A stretch of 64,000 nt of DNA from Candidatus Heimdallarchaeota archaeon (GTDB lineage Archaea; Asgardarchaeota; Heimdallarchaeia; Heimdallarchaeales; Heimdallarchaeaceae). The position numbers were made by a program, and so were the translations under genes. This document shows positions 50,332-59,618 of this stretch, one piece after another. Below the pieces are notes generated by a model that did not search any database, was not told the DNA's origin, and saw nothing but the letters and a program-made list of their open reading frames with translations. The stretch spans positions 1 through 64,000 of the forward strand of contig JAHLWR010000021.1 in the NCBI GenBank assembly GCA_019057815.1, written 5' to 3'. Each line of letters begins with the position of its first letter. Position 1 is the first letter of the stretch.

Positions 50332-51912
50332 TTGGATATCATGTTTCTCTCTGTTCCACTAGGTTCTCTAATTACTGCTATCTTGCTTGAAACAGCTAAG
50401 AGTTTAGGAGGAAAAGTAGCAGCAGAATTCCTAATGAAGCGTATAAAACAGAAATTCAAAAAGAAGCATAAAGTCGATATCGAAAAAGAAGGCGTAACTT
50501 TCAAAGATCTTGAACAATTTAGAGCAATTCTCCAAGAAGAATTACTTTCTTATGGTATTAAAAAGAAAGAAATTGATTTTCTGATATTGAAAGGGATTCA
50601 AAAACTATCCTCTGAGCATGATATTTTGTTAGACAAAATGGAAAATATAGAGGGTTTACTGACTAAGTTGACAGCAAGCATTCACTATGAAGCCTTTTTA
50701 AGTGGATCTGATGTTCCAAGAGAAATGAATAATAAATTATTTGAACAGTTTATTTTAGGTGAAAAAACAGCAGAAAATACTATTAGAGAGTATATAGATG
50801 ATGATCATTATTCGCAAAAATTCGGTGGTTCCTTAATTCGCTATGTTCCTGTTCAACAAGCGTATATGGCTGAAGATGCGTTAGTAAAAAGGTTTCTTGA
50901 ACACTTTGACAGAGAATCTAATCAAATTGATCAGTTAGCTCTATTCACTGAGCTTTGGGCTTTAATAGGTTCTAAAAGTGCCTCTAATAGTAGAATACTT
51001 AAAGGAATAGTTGTCGAAATTCTGCAAAAAAGTGAATATGCGTTTGACATTGATATCAGTAATATGATTCGTTTCCTCTATCTTCTAGATTTAACTAACT
51101 CCTTGGATTTAGTTGATAGTAGAACAAGAGAATTAATAATTGATTTCCTGAAGAAGAATCTCACAGATGCTCCTTACTATAAACAGATTGAAATTTGCTA
51201 CTATCTTATGAAATTTGAAGACAAAACCCCTGAATTAATTACTACTGTCGAGACAGCTTTGAACAAATTAAGTTCACAGAAGTTTTCAGATAAATTCGTT
51301 AAAGAGAGCACTTTCATTAGTAAAAGGATATTAAACTATTTTCAAAAACAAACAGATGTAAATGTAAACAGGTCTGTAAGAGTCCTTCAGAGTCTTGTGA
51401 AGAAATTTGAAAGAAGATCTTTTGAGAGGAGTACAGCGTTGTTAGAAGGGCAACTAATGAGAACACTTTCTGAAACAAATATCCTCGCAACAAAAATATC
51501 TAAAGAATTTGATGATGAAAGCCTTGGCGCACTAAAGAGAGCTCTGTTAGACCTAGTATGTCGATTACTCCAAGTCTCTGACAAACCCAGAATCTCTCAT
51601 GAACATCGCATCCTAGTATGGAAAATAATTGATAATTGTGTCTACATTCTGAATAAAGTTGCAATCACTAATGCTGTTAGCACTTTAGATAATTGGGAAG
51701 TAAACCTAGCAAAGAAACATGGGATTTACTCTGAAGATTGGGGTGAATACCGTAAGAAATCAAGAGAAGAAATAGAGAAAATGCTTAAGGATTTCAAAGT
51801 CACTAAGGCTTTTATCGAGAAAGTAGAGCTCGAGCAAAGGAAAACATCAGCAGAAGAACTTCCTGAACCTCCAAAAGAAAAAACTCGTAAACTAATCAGA
51901 GAAAAGCGCTAG
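50332..51912 (+). CDS. Large all-helical hypothetical protein
   Basis: Intact 526-aa ORF, predominantly helical, hydrophobic N-terminal segment SVPLGSLITAILLETAKSLGGKVAAEFL. Confidence 0.7.
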   Translation: MDIMFLSVPLGSLITAILLETAKSLGGKVAAEFLMKRIKQKFKKKHKVDIEKEGVTFKDLEQFRAILQEELLSYGIKKKEIDFLILKGIQKLSSEHDILLDKMENIEGLLTKLTASIHYEAFLSGSDVPREMNNKLFEQFILGEKTAENTIREYIDDDHYSQKFGGSLIRYVPVQQAYMAEDALVKRFLEHFDRESNQIDQLALFTELWALIGSKSASNSRILKGIVVEILQKSEYAFDIDISNMIRFLYLLDLTNSLDLVDSRTRELIIDFLKKNLTDAPYYKQIEICYYLMKFEDKTPELITTVETALNKLSSQKFSDKFVKESTFISKRILNYFQKQTDVNVNRSVRVLQSLVKKFERRSFERSTALLEGQLMRTLSETNILATKISKEFDDESLGALKRALLDLVCRLLQVSDKPRISHEHRILVWKIIDNCVYILNKVAITNAVSTLDNWEVNLAKKHGIYSEDWGEYRKKSREEIEKMLKDFKVTKAFIEKVELEQRKTSAEELPEPPKEKTRKLIREKR

Positions 51913-52031
51913 TTTGCGATATGTTTATTATTATTAATTTGAAAATCTACTAATAATTTTTAATTAATTGCATTACTTTAAATAATACTAAAAGTATTAA
52001 ATTGTAACATTAGAAAACGAGATGTTATATT

Positions 52032-53294
52032 ATGAGTAAGAATTTTTGCATATATTGCGGAAAAAGTTTAGTTGAAGGTTCAGATTTTTGCAACAGTTGT
52101 GGAAAAAAAATAGGAAAATTTGAACAAAAAGAAACTGAGATGGTTACTAAATCAGATGATTTTGTACAATCAGATAAACCAAAAGAATTTGTAGGTGATT
52201 CAGATTACTTTCACAGAAGGCGAAGAAGAAGACATAGAGTGATTCCTTTGGTTTTTGGGATTATAGCTCTATTAACAATTCCATTTATTATAATGACTCT
52301 AGTAGGAATAAGTAATGTTGAGTTATTAGGTTCTATACCCTTTGAAGTCGAATCAACAGATGTAGTTAACGTGGATCTCATTATTGATAACAGCGTTGGG
52401 TCTATAGATGTAATCTATGACGATACAATGACAGGTCTTTTTGAATCGACATTAAGTGTTTATGGAAAAAAGGACACATTAATTTCATCTGCAAACATCT
52501 TTTCAATGGTAAATGAAACAGACAAGCTGATAATAGAATTTATTTCAGGTCCTTTCTATGGTTGGGGATTTTTCTGGAGAGATGACCAGTTTAAATATGA
52601 TATAGATATTAAAATCAACCCGATAGCTAAAGTGAACTTTGACATTAAAGCGAGCACAGGATCAATTTCTACTTCTTTTGATGGAATAAATGATGTTTAC
52701 CTGACACAATTTTCTCTACAAAGTAATACTGGTTCAATATTCGTGGATAGCGATGGTGCTGAAAATATAACACTTTCAGATGTTTTTATTGAAACTGATA
52801 CAGGCATTGTAGATTTTGATTTTGATGAATCTCTAAATACAAAAATAGATGATCTCTATATCGATTCAGATACAGGTAGAGTTACAGTACAACTAGGTAC
52901 AAATACTACACTAACTGATGCAGAAATAAGTATAACAACTAGCACCGGTTCAGTTTCTGTAAGTTTCACTGACATCTTTTTTACTGGTGATACATACTGG
53001 AATGTTAGAACAAGCACCGGTTCAGTTAAGGTGACAATTAACCAAAACAATATACTCTCACTAATATTCACTGCAAATTTCGATTTAAAAACAAGTACTG
53101 GTGACGTCGTAGTGGATTTTATCTTTAATGAGGATATCGGTTATAAATTCACAGCACATACAAGTACTGGAGATATTGAGCTTCCTGGTTCTGGTGAATC
53201 ATATACATCACCAGATTACCTCTTAAAGGATAATAAATTCAGCTTCATTCTAGATACTAGTACAGGAGATGTTTTTGCTTTAGATCAATCCTAA
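52032..53294 (+). CDS. Zinc-ribbon, TM, DUF4097-like beta-repeat protein
   Basis: FCIYCGKSLVEGSDFCNSCGKKIG zinc ribbon, one TM (VIPLVFGIIALLTIPFIIMTLVG), then STGSVSVSF/STGSVKVTI/STGDVVVDF/STGDIELPG repeats. Confidence 0.82.
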   Translation: MSKNFCIYCGKSLVEGSDFCNSCGKKIGKFEQKETEMVTKSDDFVQSDKPKEFVGDSDYFHRRRRRRHRVIPLVFGIIALLTIPFIIMTLVGISNVELLGSIPFEVESTDVVNVDLIIDNSVGSIDVIYDDTMTGLFESTLSVYGKKDTLISSANIFSMVNETDKLIIEFISGPFYGWGFFWRDDQFKYDIDIKINPIAKVNFDIKASTGSISTSFDGINDVYLTQFSLQSNTGSIFVDSDGAENITLSDVFIETDTGIVDFDFDESLNTKIDDLYIDSDTGRVTVQLGTNTTLTDAEISITTSTGSVSVSFTDIFFTGDTYWNVRTSTGSVKVTINQNNILSLIFTANFDLKTSTGDVVVDFIFNEDIGYKFTAHTSTGDIELPGSGESYTSPDYLLKDNKFSFILDTSTGDVFALDQS

Positions 53295-53347
53295 AATCTC
53301 TCTCTTTTTTCTTCTACATAATTCTATAAAAATTGAGAAAAGAAATA

Positions 53348-54169
53348 TCATAGAAGTGAGTGAAGATAATTTTTTTCTGGTGCTGATGTATGATAAAATT
53401 CCAGAAATGTGTTCATAATGTCTTTTGGAAATTCGTAACCTTGTTCAACAATTTCTTTTGACATTTTTTTTCCAATTTCATCTAAATTTTCTAAAGTTGG
53501 ATTATCTAATACTCTTTCAAACAGTAGATATGTTTCGTCATCCATTCCAAGATGTTTTGCGTGCTCTGTCCACCATTTAAATGGCGGAACCCAGCTTTTT
53601 CTTGTGGTGAACCATAGATTAACTGCACTAACAACAGCACGATAATAGTTTAGTTTTGAATCAATTTTAGCTCCTCTCATCTCTGCATGCTTTCCGTACC
53701 CTTTAGCTTCTAAAAACTGTAGAAATTTCACTTTAAGTCTTGTTTCATGTTCTTCCTCAGGATATCTAGCAAGTTTCTGTGTCCATTCTTCCAGTTTACC
53801 TGTTGGGTCGTAAATCGTAATGGCTTCAACAAAAGCAAAGTGTTCAATATCTAATGGAGAATCAACTTTCTGTTTTAACCACTTGTCACATATAAGTAAA
53901 TAATCAAAAAGCAGTTTTTTTGGCTCAACAGTTTCATCTACATCTAATTTCCAAATATCCTTTATTTCAAGAGAGCTGTAATATTCATCTGTAACGTAGA
54001 CAAATCCATCCCAATCAGAATCAGGTTTATTAAAACCAGTCGCTCTACTCCCATTAAATTGAATTCCTAAAACATGTGGTTGCTGTGAAAGTTCTTTTAT
54101 TTTTTCTCTAACTTGTTCGTCAGTTATATCCGAAATTGAGCGTAATTTTATGTTTGGATTATATCTCAT
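53348..54169 (-). CDS. Nucleotidyltransferase-fold protein
   Basis: VLGIQFNGSRATGFNKPDSDWDGFVYV (GS...DxD motif). Confidence 0.75.
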   Translation of the reverse strand: MRYNPNIKLRSISDITDEQVREKIKELSQQPHVLGIQFNGSRATGFNKPDSDWDGFVYVTDEYYSSLEIKDIWKLDVDETVEPKKLLFDYLLICDKWLKQKVDSPLDIEHFAFVEAITIYDPTGKLEEWTQKLARYPEEEHETRLKVKFLQFLEAKGYGKHAEMRGAKIDSKLNYYRAVVSAVNLWFTTRKSWVPPFKWWTEHAKHLGMDDETYLLFERVLDNPTLENLDEIGKKMSKEIVEQGYEFPKDIMNTFLEFYHTSAPEKNYLHSLL

Positions 54170-54254
54170 GTCTTTACAAAAACTGAGGACATTATTATTT
54201 TTTTGCTATATTTAGCTTTAAAAACCAAAGCTGTTAATATGTGGTAGGTATATT

Positions 54255-54704
54255 TTACATTTCTAAATTCATTGAATCTATGAGTGTTTTTGCTACAGTA
54301 ACAGCATGTAAAACAGTTTTTGTACATTTCTCTTTCCTTTTGGGGTTATCTGCATCTATTGTTCCATCAGGAAAGGTGAATTCTTTAAGTATCTCTCTAC
54401 AATAGAGTGTTTTAAATTCTTGGGAAAATTTTTCCTTGAATGATTTGGCTATTTCAGCAATCTTATCTTCTTTATAACCTTTTTTTGTATAAACTACACT
54501 TAAAGCGGATAATACACCAGTAACTGATCCACATATTGAACGCTCTCCAATACCGCCACCGAATGGTATAAGTGCTTTACTCAAAGTGTTACATTCTTGT
54601 TCAAAACCGTAATACCGTAATATTCCACAAGCTGCTGAACGTGCACAATTTAGGTTATCCCACAGCTCTAATGTAATTTCTTGTATTGTTTGCATTGTTT
54701 TCAC
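54255..54704 (-). CDS. C_GCAxxG_C_C family (putative redox) protein
   Basis: NCARSAACGILRYYGFE...ALIPFGGGIGERSICGSVTGVLSAL. Confidence 0.82.
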   Translation of the reverse strand: MKTMQTIQEITLELWDNLNCARSAACGILRYYGFEQECNTLSKALIPFGGGIGERSICGSVTGVLSALSVVYTKKGYKEDKIAEIAKSFKEKFSQEFKTLYCREILKEFTFPDGTIDADNPKRKEKCTKTVLHAVTVAKTLIDSMNLEM

Positions 54705-54829
54705 ACTTTAATAATGGATTATGAGGGGTGTTGCGCAAATAAATAAAAACCTATAGTTTATTTGTAATCAGAATACAAGTGATTTCACTTATCTTTATAA
54801 ATCAAAAAACTCCTTAGCTGCGGTTAATA

Positions 54830-55174
54830 ATGAATACAACTATGCCTGAATGGATAAAAGAATGGATTGAAAAGGATCGACTTGTTAGGAACAAGTACAA
54901 AATAAGCCACAAATATTTAAGACATAAAAAAAGAATTCAACAGATAAATGAGACAAAAGACAAATCTGGGAACGTGATTTCCTTCAAGTATATGGTCCTT
55001 TCCTCTAAATATGGTAAATATTGGGTCCGATACAATAAAGGATTGTATGAGTGTAATTGTCCTTTTTTTAGCCATCGTGGCATATGTTCACATATTCTAG
55101 GTGTTTGTCAACTTATTGATATTTGGCCTGAGAAAGAGCTTTTATTTCCCTCTAAAGAAAAAGAGTCAAAATGA
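54830..55174 (+). CDS. SWIM zinc-finger protein
   Basis: YECNCPFFSHRGICSHILGVCQL (CxC...CxH). Confidence 0.82.
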   Translation: MNTTMPEWIKEWIEKDRLVRNKYKISHKYLRHKKRIQQINETKDKSGNVISFKYMVLSSKYGKYWVRYNKGLYECNCPFFSHRGICSHILGVCQLIDIWPEKELLFPSKEKESK

Positions 55175-55233
55175 ATTTTTCTGTTTTTTAGTCAAAGTTT
55201 TTATGAAATAAGGTTGTACATAAATTGTTAAAA

Positions 55234-56007
55234 TTGACACAACTACTCGGCTTCAACAGTAATATAGCCCTTGATTTTGATTTTGTGTATAAATCGTCTC
55301 TAGCTAAAGATAAGCTACCTGATGGTTTAGGTTATGCTTATCATGATTCCAATAACTGGACAGTATGGAAAAAGTTGATAGAAAATGAAGGAAACATAAT
55401 CGAGCAAGGTTTATTAAATACTCATCATTTTAAAGCAAAGACTTTTGTTTCTCATATTAGGTACGCTTCATTAGGTGTTAAAAAACTCGAAAATACACAC
55501 CCTTTTGTTCGTGAACTATTTGATAATGAGTACGTTTTTGCTCATTCTGGTCATCTGAGAATGTATAGAACTGTAGAACTCTTGGAGAAATACAAGCCAT
55601 TTGGGGATACTGATTCAGAAGAAGCTTTTTGCATGATATTAGAAGAACTACACAAACATAGACAATTGAGAAATGATGCTGCTAAAGCTAAAATAATAGA
55701 GAAAATTGCCAATGAGTTAGCTAAACAAGGTGGTGTAAACTTCCTTTTAACAGAAGGAAAAACGGTTTTTGTTTATTATTCAGGTTATAAATCCTTGAAT
55801 TATCTTGTGTTAAAGCCACCTCATACTAATGACGTTATTTGTGAAGATACTGATTTCAAGTTAACCATCAAATGCAAGGATAAACCTGTTACCTTTACAT
55901 TGATATCATCTGAACCTATTTCAGTTCACGAAAAATGGCAAAACTTAGAACCTAGGAAAATATACTTTTTTAAAGAAGGAATACATATGAAAGGCTATCA
56001 AATATGA
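55234..56007 (+). CDS. Class II glutamine amidotransferase-like (YafJ-like) protein lacking the catalytic Cys
   Basis: M(TTG)TQLLGFNSN...LPDGLGYAYHD...SHIRYASLGVKKLENTHPFVREL...FAHSGHL. The family normally begins MCxLLG. TTG 55225 is an alternative start. Confidence 0.8.
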   Translation: MTQLLGFNSNIALDFDFVYKSSLAKDKLPDGLGYAYHDSNNWTVWKKLIENEGNIIEQGLLNTHHFKAKTFVSHIRYASLGVKKLENTHPFVRELFDNEYVFAHSGHLRMYRTVELLEKYKPFGDTDSEEAFCMILEELHKHRQLRNDAAKAKIIEKIANELAKQGGVNFLLTEGKTVFVYYSGYKSLNYLVLKPPHTNDVICEDTDFKLTIKCKDKPVTFTLISSEPISVHEKWQNLEPRKIYFFKEGIHMKGYQI

Positions 56008-56067
56008 GCAATGGATACAAGAATAGCCTTTTAATTATATGTGTTGCAGGTTCTTTTGGTCAAGAAC

Positions 56068-56217
56068 ATGAATATCTTTATCATCCGACACGGGGAAACC
56101 GCCTTTAATGTGGGAGAACATAAATTCAGAGGAAGAGTGCATATACCTCTATCTGAACTTGGATTGAAACATGAGTTATTTTTCCCACTTTTCCCACTTA
56201 AGGGTAGTGACGAATAA
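56068..56217 (+). pseudogene. Histidine phosphatase (phosphoglycerate mutase-like) N-terminal fragment, disrupted by insertion
   Basis: MNIFIIRHGETAFNVGEHKFRGRVHIPLSELGLKHE then reads into the element and stops at 56217. RHGE catalytic motif intact. Confidence 0.88.
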
Positions 56218-56517
56218 TTTTGAGGACTCTTCCCAACCCAAGAACGTTTAAGGTCGCATCGCATCAAGCAGTAGCGTAGGGGGAGCTTCAAGCTCTGGGA
56301 TTACACCTCCAACACACAGTGTTAGCGGAGGTGAGAGGGTTCATCTCCTCTCCGGGACTCATTACTGAAGACTATGTTATTGAGAACCTTAGGCTCTCAC
56401 TCCAGCTCCGGGTGTAAGTAGATGACTCTACTTTGTCTCTAGCCATTGGCTTAAGACAGTACTTTTATTAGATTTTCCTATAAAAAGCTAACAGAAATAT
56501 GGGAAAAATGGGAAAAA
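56179..56517. mobile_element. ~340-bp MITE-like element with terminal inverted repeats and structured, GC-richer core
   Basis: Left TTTTTCCCACTTTTCCCA (56179-56196), right complement TTTTTCCCATTTTTCCCA (56500-56517), 17/18 match. Core hairpins CACCTCC(56304-56310)/GGAGGTG(56327-56333) and GAGAGG(56333-56338)/CCTCTC(56347-56352). No transposase ORF. Confidence 0.7.
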
Positions 56518-56521
56518 ATTA

Positions 56522-56608
56522 GCATGCTCTATCTCACATATTGTTCTAAAAGAATCTGGAAACTTCAAACTAGTGAAAATCAATGATTGTCACCACTTAC
56601 AAGATTAA
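56522..56608 (+). pseudogene. Histidine phosphatase C-terminal fragment
   Basis: Plus-strand reading ...CSISHIVLKESGNFKLVKINDCHHLQD* resembles the C-terminal end of histidine phosphatases (NxxHL). Confidence 0.65.
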
Positions 56609-56630
56609 ACAGATATTTGAGGAGCTTCTT

Positions 56631-57299
56631 TCACAATAAAACTATGCTACTGATCATTTCTGCACAATCTTCTATTAAATCTGAACATTCTTCTATATCT
56701 TTAATTGCATGGTCAAGTATAATAAGCGCTCCTGCTGGAACTTCTTCAGTTGAATAGGCTATTTCATATTTAAGTTTCTTGTAGTTTTGGTCAATTTTAG
56801 ACTCAATCTCATCTACTTTTTGGATATAGTTGACAAGAACTGAATGTTCTACCTTAAACATACCGTCAAATACTTTGACAAATGCGTTCATCTCTTCAGT
56901 TAACAAGTCAATAATTGCTTCCAATTCTGCAATGATTCCTTCTGGGAAAGTGTGGTTAATTAACAGTAGTAAATTACTCGTTCCTCTTTTTATACTTCCA
57001 GCTGCTTTATCTGCTTTTCTTACAAAAGCAAGCAAATCAGCTCTTACGTATACAGGAGTTTTCCCTGAAGAGAGCATTTGAACTATTTCAATTTCCACTT
57101 TGTCAGCTGTTTTTTCTTCTTGATGAATTATTTCATACATGTTTTCAGCTGCTTTTTCATCCTTTGCTGTCCAGAATTTGTAAAAATCTTTTGATTTTGC
57201 GATACAGCTGTTAACATGAATAAGGTGTTCCCTAACTCTATCTAGAATGCGCGATTCTCTTCTTCTACTTAACCAATGTTTCATTTCTTTTGAATTCAT
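56631..57299 (-). CDS. DUF47/PhoU-like protein
   Basis: ADKVEIEIVQMLSSGKTPVYVRADLLAFVRKADKAAGSIKRGTSNLL and HAIKDIEECSDLIEDCAEMI. Confidence 0.87.
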   Translation of the reverse strand: MNSKEMKHWLSRRRESRILDRVREHLIHVNSCIAKSKDFYKFWTAKDEKAAENMYEIIHQEEKTADKVEIEIVQMLSSGKTPVYVRADLLAFVRKADKAAGSIKRGTSNLLLLINHTFPEGIIAELEAIIDLLTEEMNAFVKVFDGMFKVEHSVLVNYIQKVDEIESKIDQNYKKLKYEIAYSTEEVPAGALIILDHAIKDIEECSDLIEDCAEMISSIVLL

Positions 57300-57358
57300 A
57301 TATATACATCCCTTTAAATTCAGTTAATCTCTTTTCAATATTATTATTGGTATTAATA

Positions 57359-58471
57359 TTATATTTTAGTTGTCTTTTCTTGGTCATTGCTTTCTTCCTC
57401 CTCAATAGGAAATATTCTAAAATCATCCTTATCTATTCCACATACGATTTTGCTTCTTTCTTTTAAAGGTATTTTGCGCCCTATAAGTTCTTTAGATTTT
57501 ATTGTTAAATCATGCATTTTTATATCAATCTCGTAAAATTCCCCTATACATTTTGAGCTAATTATTTGAGCATCAATAACATTATCATAATTAATTTTAT
57601 CTTTCTCTGAAATGTCAAAAACATTAACTAACTCAGCTGGAACAAGAGCTATAGCTTTCGTTCCTGTCTTCAAGTTTGTATCAATCTTCAGTCTTAATCC
57701 GCTTGAATTTTTCAGAAAACTCTCATTATTCTCTATTACAATTTCTCCTTCTATTTGTGAAGATTCTCCTAAGAAATTGGCAACATAAAGCGATATTGGA
57801 TGATTGTACACCTCTTCTGGGGTTCCAATTTGAACTATCTCTCCATCTTTGAAAACTGCTATTCTATCCGCTACTCTCATTGCTTCATGAGTATCGTGCG
57901 TAGCATGAATACAAGTTAAACCCAAATCCTTGACTAGCTTGCGTAACTCTACTTGAAGTATCTCCCTTATTTTAGCATCTAGTGCTCTAAGGGGGTCATC
58001 CATTACCAACAAATTAGCATTGGAAACTATTGCGCGAGCTAAAGCTACACGTTGTTTCTGCCCTCCACTAATCTCATCAGGAAAGTTTTGCTCTTTTCCC
58101 ACTATGTTTAGGAGAGAAAACATTTCTCTTGCAATCTGTCTTGAGTCTGTTAAATCTAGAGCCTTAACAATAGGTCCAAACAGAACATTTGATTCGACGT
58201 TCATTCTTGGAAATAAGTTGTATTCTTCAAACACAAAACCAACATTTCGATCTTCAGCAGGAAGTTTTGTTACATCTTTATCATCAAATAAGATACAACC
58301 ATTGGAAGGAGAAAGAAGTCCAGCAATTAAATACAAAGTTGTTGTTTTTCCAGCTCCTGTAACCCCTAGCACGGCTAAATATTCACCATCATCTATTGAA
58401 AGATTGATATTTTCTACTCCTCTATCTTTACCAAAGTACTTTGTTACATCTTTCAATTTTACTTTAACCAT
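57359..58471 (-). CDS. ABC importer ATPase subunit (canonical signature, Walker-B Glu replaced by Asp)
   Basis: GVTGAGKTTT, ISGGQKQRVALARAI, LLVMDDPLRALD, C-terminal TOBE-like region. Confidence 0.92.
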   Translation of the reverse strand: MVKVKLKDVTKYFGKDRGVENINLSIDDGEYLAVLGVTGAGKTTTLYLIAGLLSPSNGCILFDDKDVTKLPAEDRNVGFVFEEYNLFPRMNVESNVLFGPIVKALDLTDSRQIAREMFSLLNIVGKEQNFPDEISGGQKQRVALARAIVSNANLLVMDDPLRALDAKIREILQVELRKLVKDLGLTCIHATHDTHEAMRVADRIAVFKDGEIVQIGTPEEVYNHPISLYVANFLGESSQIEGEIVIENNESFLKNSSGLRLKIDTNLKTGTKAIALVPAELVNVFDISEKDKINYDNVIDAQIISSKCIGEFYEIDIKMHDLTIKSKELIGRKIPLKERSKIVCGIDKDDFRIFPIEEEESNDQEKTTKI

Positions 58472-58475
58472 ACGA

Positions 58476-59618
58476 TCACATCTCTAAAGCGGATACTATC
58501 CCCTCTTTAGGATAGCTAAAGCTTCTTGCTGAATCTGGATCTATAATCACTCTTACATTATCGTGTTCCTTAAAATGTATAGGGTTTTTAGCATGAATTT
58601 TTGCTTCAATAATCTGCTGGTTTTCAAGTTTGATTTTGATTCTTTTAAGTAACCCTAGGAATTGCTCTTGAATTACTACACCTGGTAAGCTGTTGTGCTT
58701 TGAATCTTGTCTTGTTTTGTCTTCAACAGAAACTTTCTCAATTTGAAAGAATTCTCTTCGAATTGCTACAACAACACGTTTACCTCTTTCAATACCCATA
58801 TTACTAACTTTGATAATATTGTTTCCAACTTTTACTTCAGAATATTTTTCTCTATCATCAACAACTACACCTACTAAGAAATCTGATTCTCCTACAAAGA
58901 ATGATGTAAAAATATTACTGGGTGTAAAGATTAAGTCAGTCGGTGCTCCAATTTGCACTAATTGCCCTTTGTTCATTACAACTACTCTATCACTAATTGT
59001 TAGTGCTTCAGCTTGGTCATGAGTAACATGAATAGCTGTCAATCTTTCCTTTTTAACAAGATTTCTTAAAAATACCTGAAACTCTTCTCGTATCTTTTGA
59101 TCCAATGCACCAAGTGGTTCATCTAAAAGCAAAATTCGTGATTCAGAAGCTAACACTCTAGCAAGTGCAGTTTTTTGCCAATCTGGAGCGGAAAGTGATA
59201 TTGGATAAAGTTCAGCTTTATCACTTAATTGCAAGGATTTGAGAGCTTTTTCAACAAGATGCTCTATATCTTTTTTGCTCTTCCCTCTTACAGATGGACC
59301 ATATGCTACATTTTCCCAAATGCTCATGTGAGGAAATATAGCAAAATGCTGGAAAACAAACCCTATATTTCTATCTTGGATACTAATATTTTCCATTGCA
59401 GTATTATCAAAGAATATTCTTCCTCTCGTTGGCAAAATTGTTCCAGCAAGTAACCGTAGTGTAGTTGTTTTCCCACACCCTGATGGACCTATTAGAGAGA
59501 TATATTCTCCATCTTCAATGATAAAGCTTAGATCTTTTACAGCTTCAACTTTACGGCCAAAAATCTTTGTTACATGTTGGAAGTGTATCTCACTCATTTT
59601 TTGTCCTCCTTGTAACAA
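58476..59618 (-). CDS. ABC importer ATPase subunit (degenerate signature, canonical Walker B)
   Basis: GPSGCGKTTTL, SLSAPDWQKTALARVL in place of LSGGQQQR, ILLLDEPLGALD, HVTHDQAEAL. Confidence 0.92.
   Translation of the reverse strand: MLQGGQKMSEIHFQHVTKIFGRKVEAVKDLSFIIEDGEYISLIGPSGCGKTTTLRLLAGTILPTRGRIFFDNTAMENISIQDRNIGFVFQHFAIFPHMSIWENVAYGPSVRGKSKKDIEHLVEKALKSLQLSDKAELYPISLSAPDWQKTALARVLASESRILLLDEPLGALDQKIREEFQVFLRNLVKKERLTAIHVTHDQAEALTISDRVVVMNKGQLVQIGAPTDLIFTPSNIFTSFFVGESDFLVGVVVDDREKYSEVKVGNNIIKVSNMGIERGKRVVVAIRREFFQIEKVSVEDKTRQDSKHNSLPGVVIQEQFLGLLKRIKIKLENQQIIEAKIHAKNPIHFKEHDNVRVIIDPDSARSFSYPKEGIVSALEM

Noticed and set aside
56214-56460. tRNA or rRNA fragment in the GC-richer block
   Set aside because: Hairpins do not form a cloverleaf and no T-loop-type GGTTCRA/CCA arrangement is evident; better explained as the core of the inverted-repeat element.
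58020-58487. Track ORF 155 aa opposite the ABC ATPase
   Set aside because: Antisense to conserved ATPase motifs.
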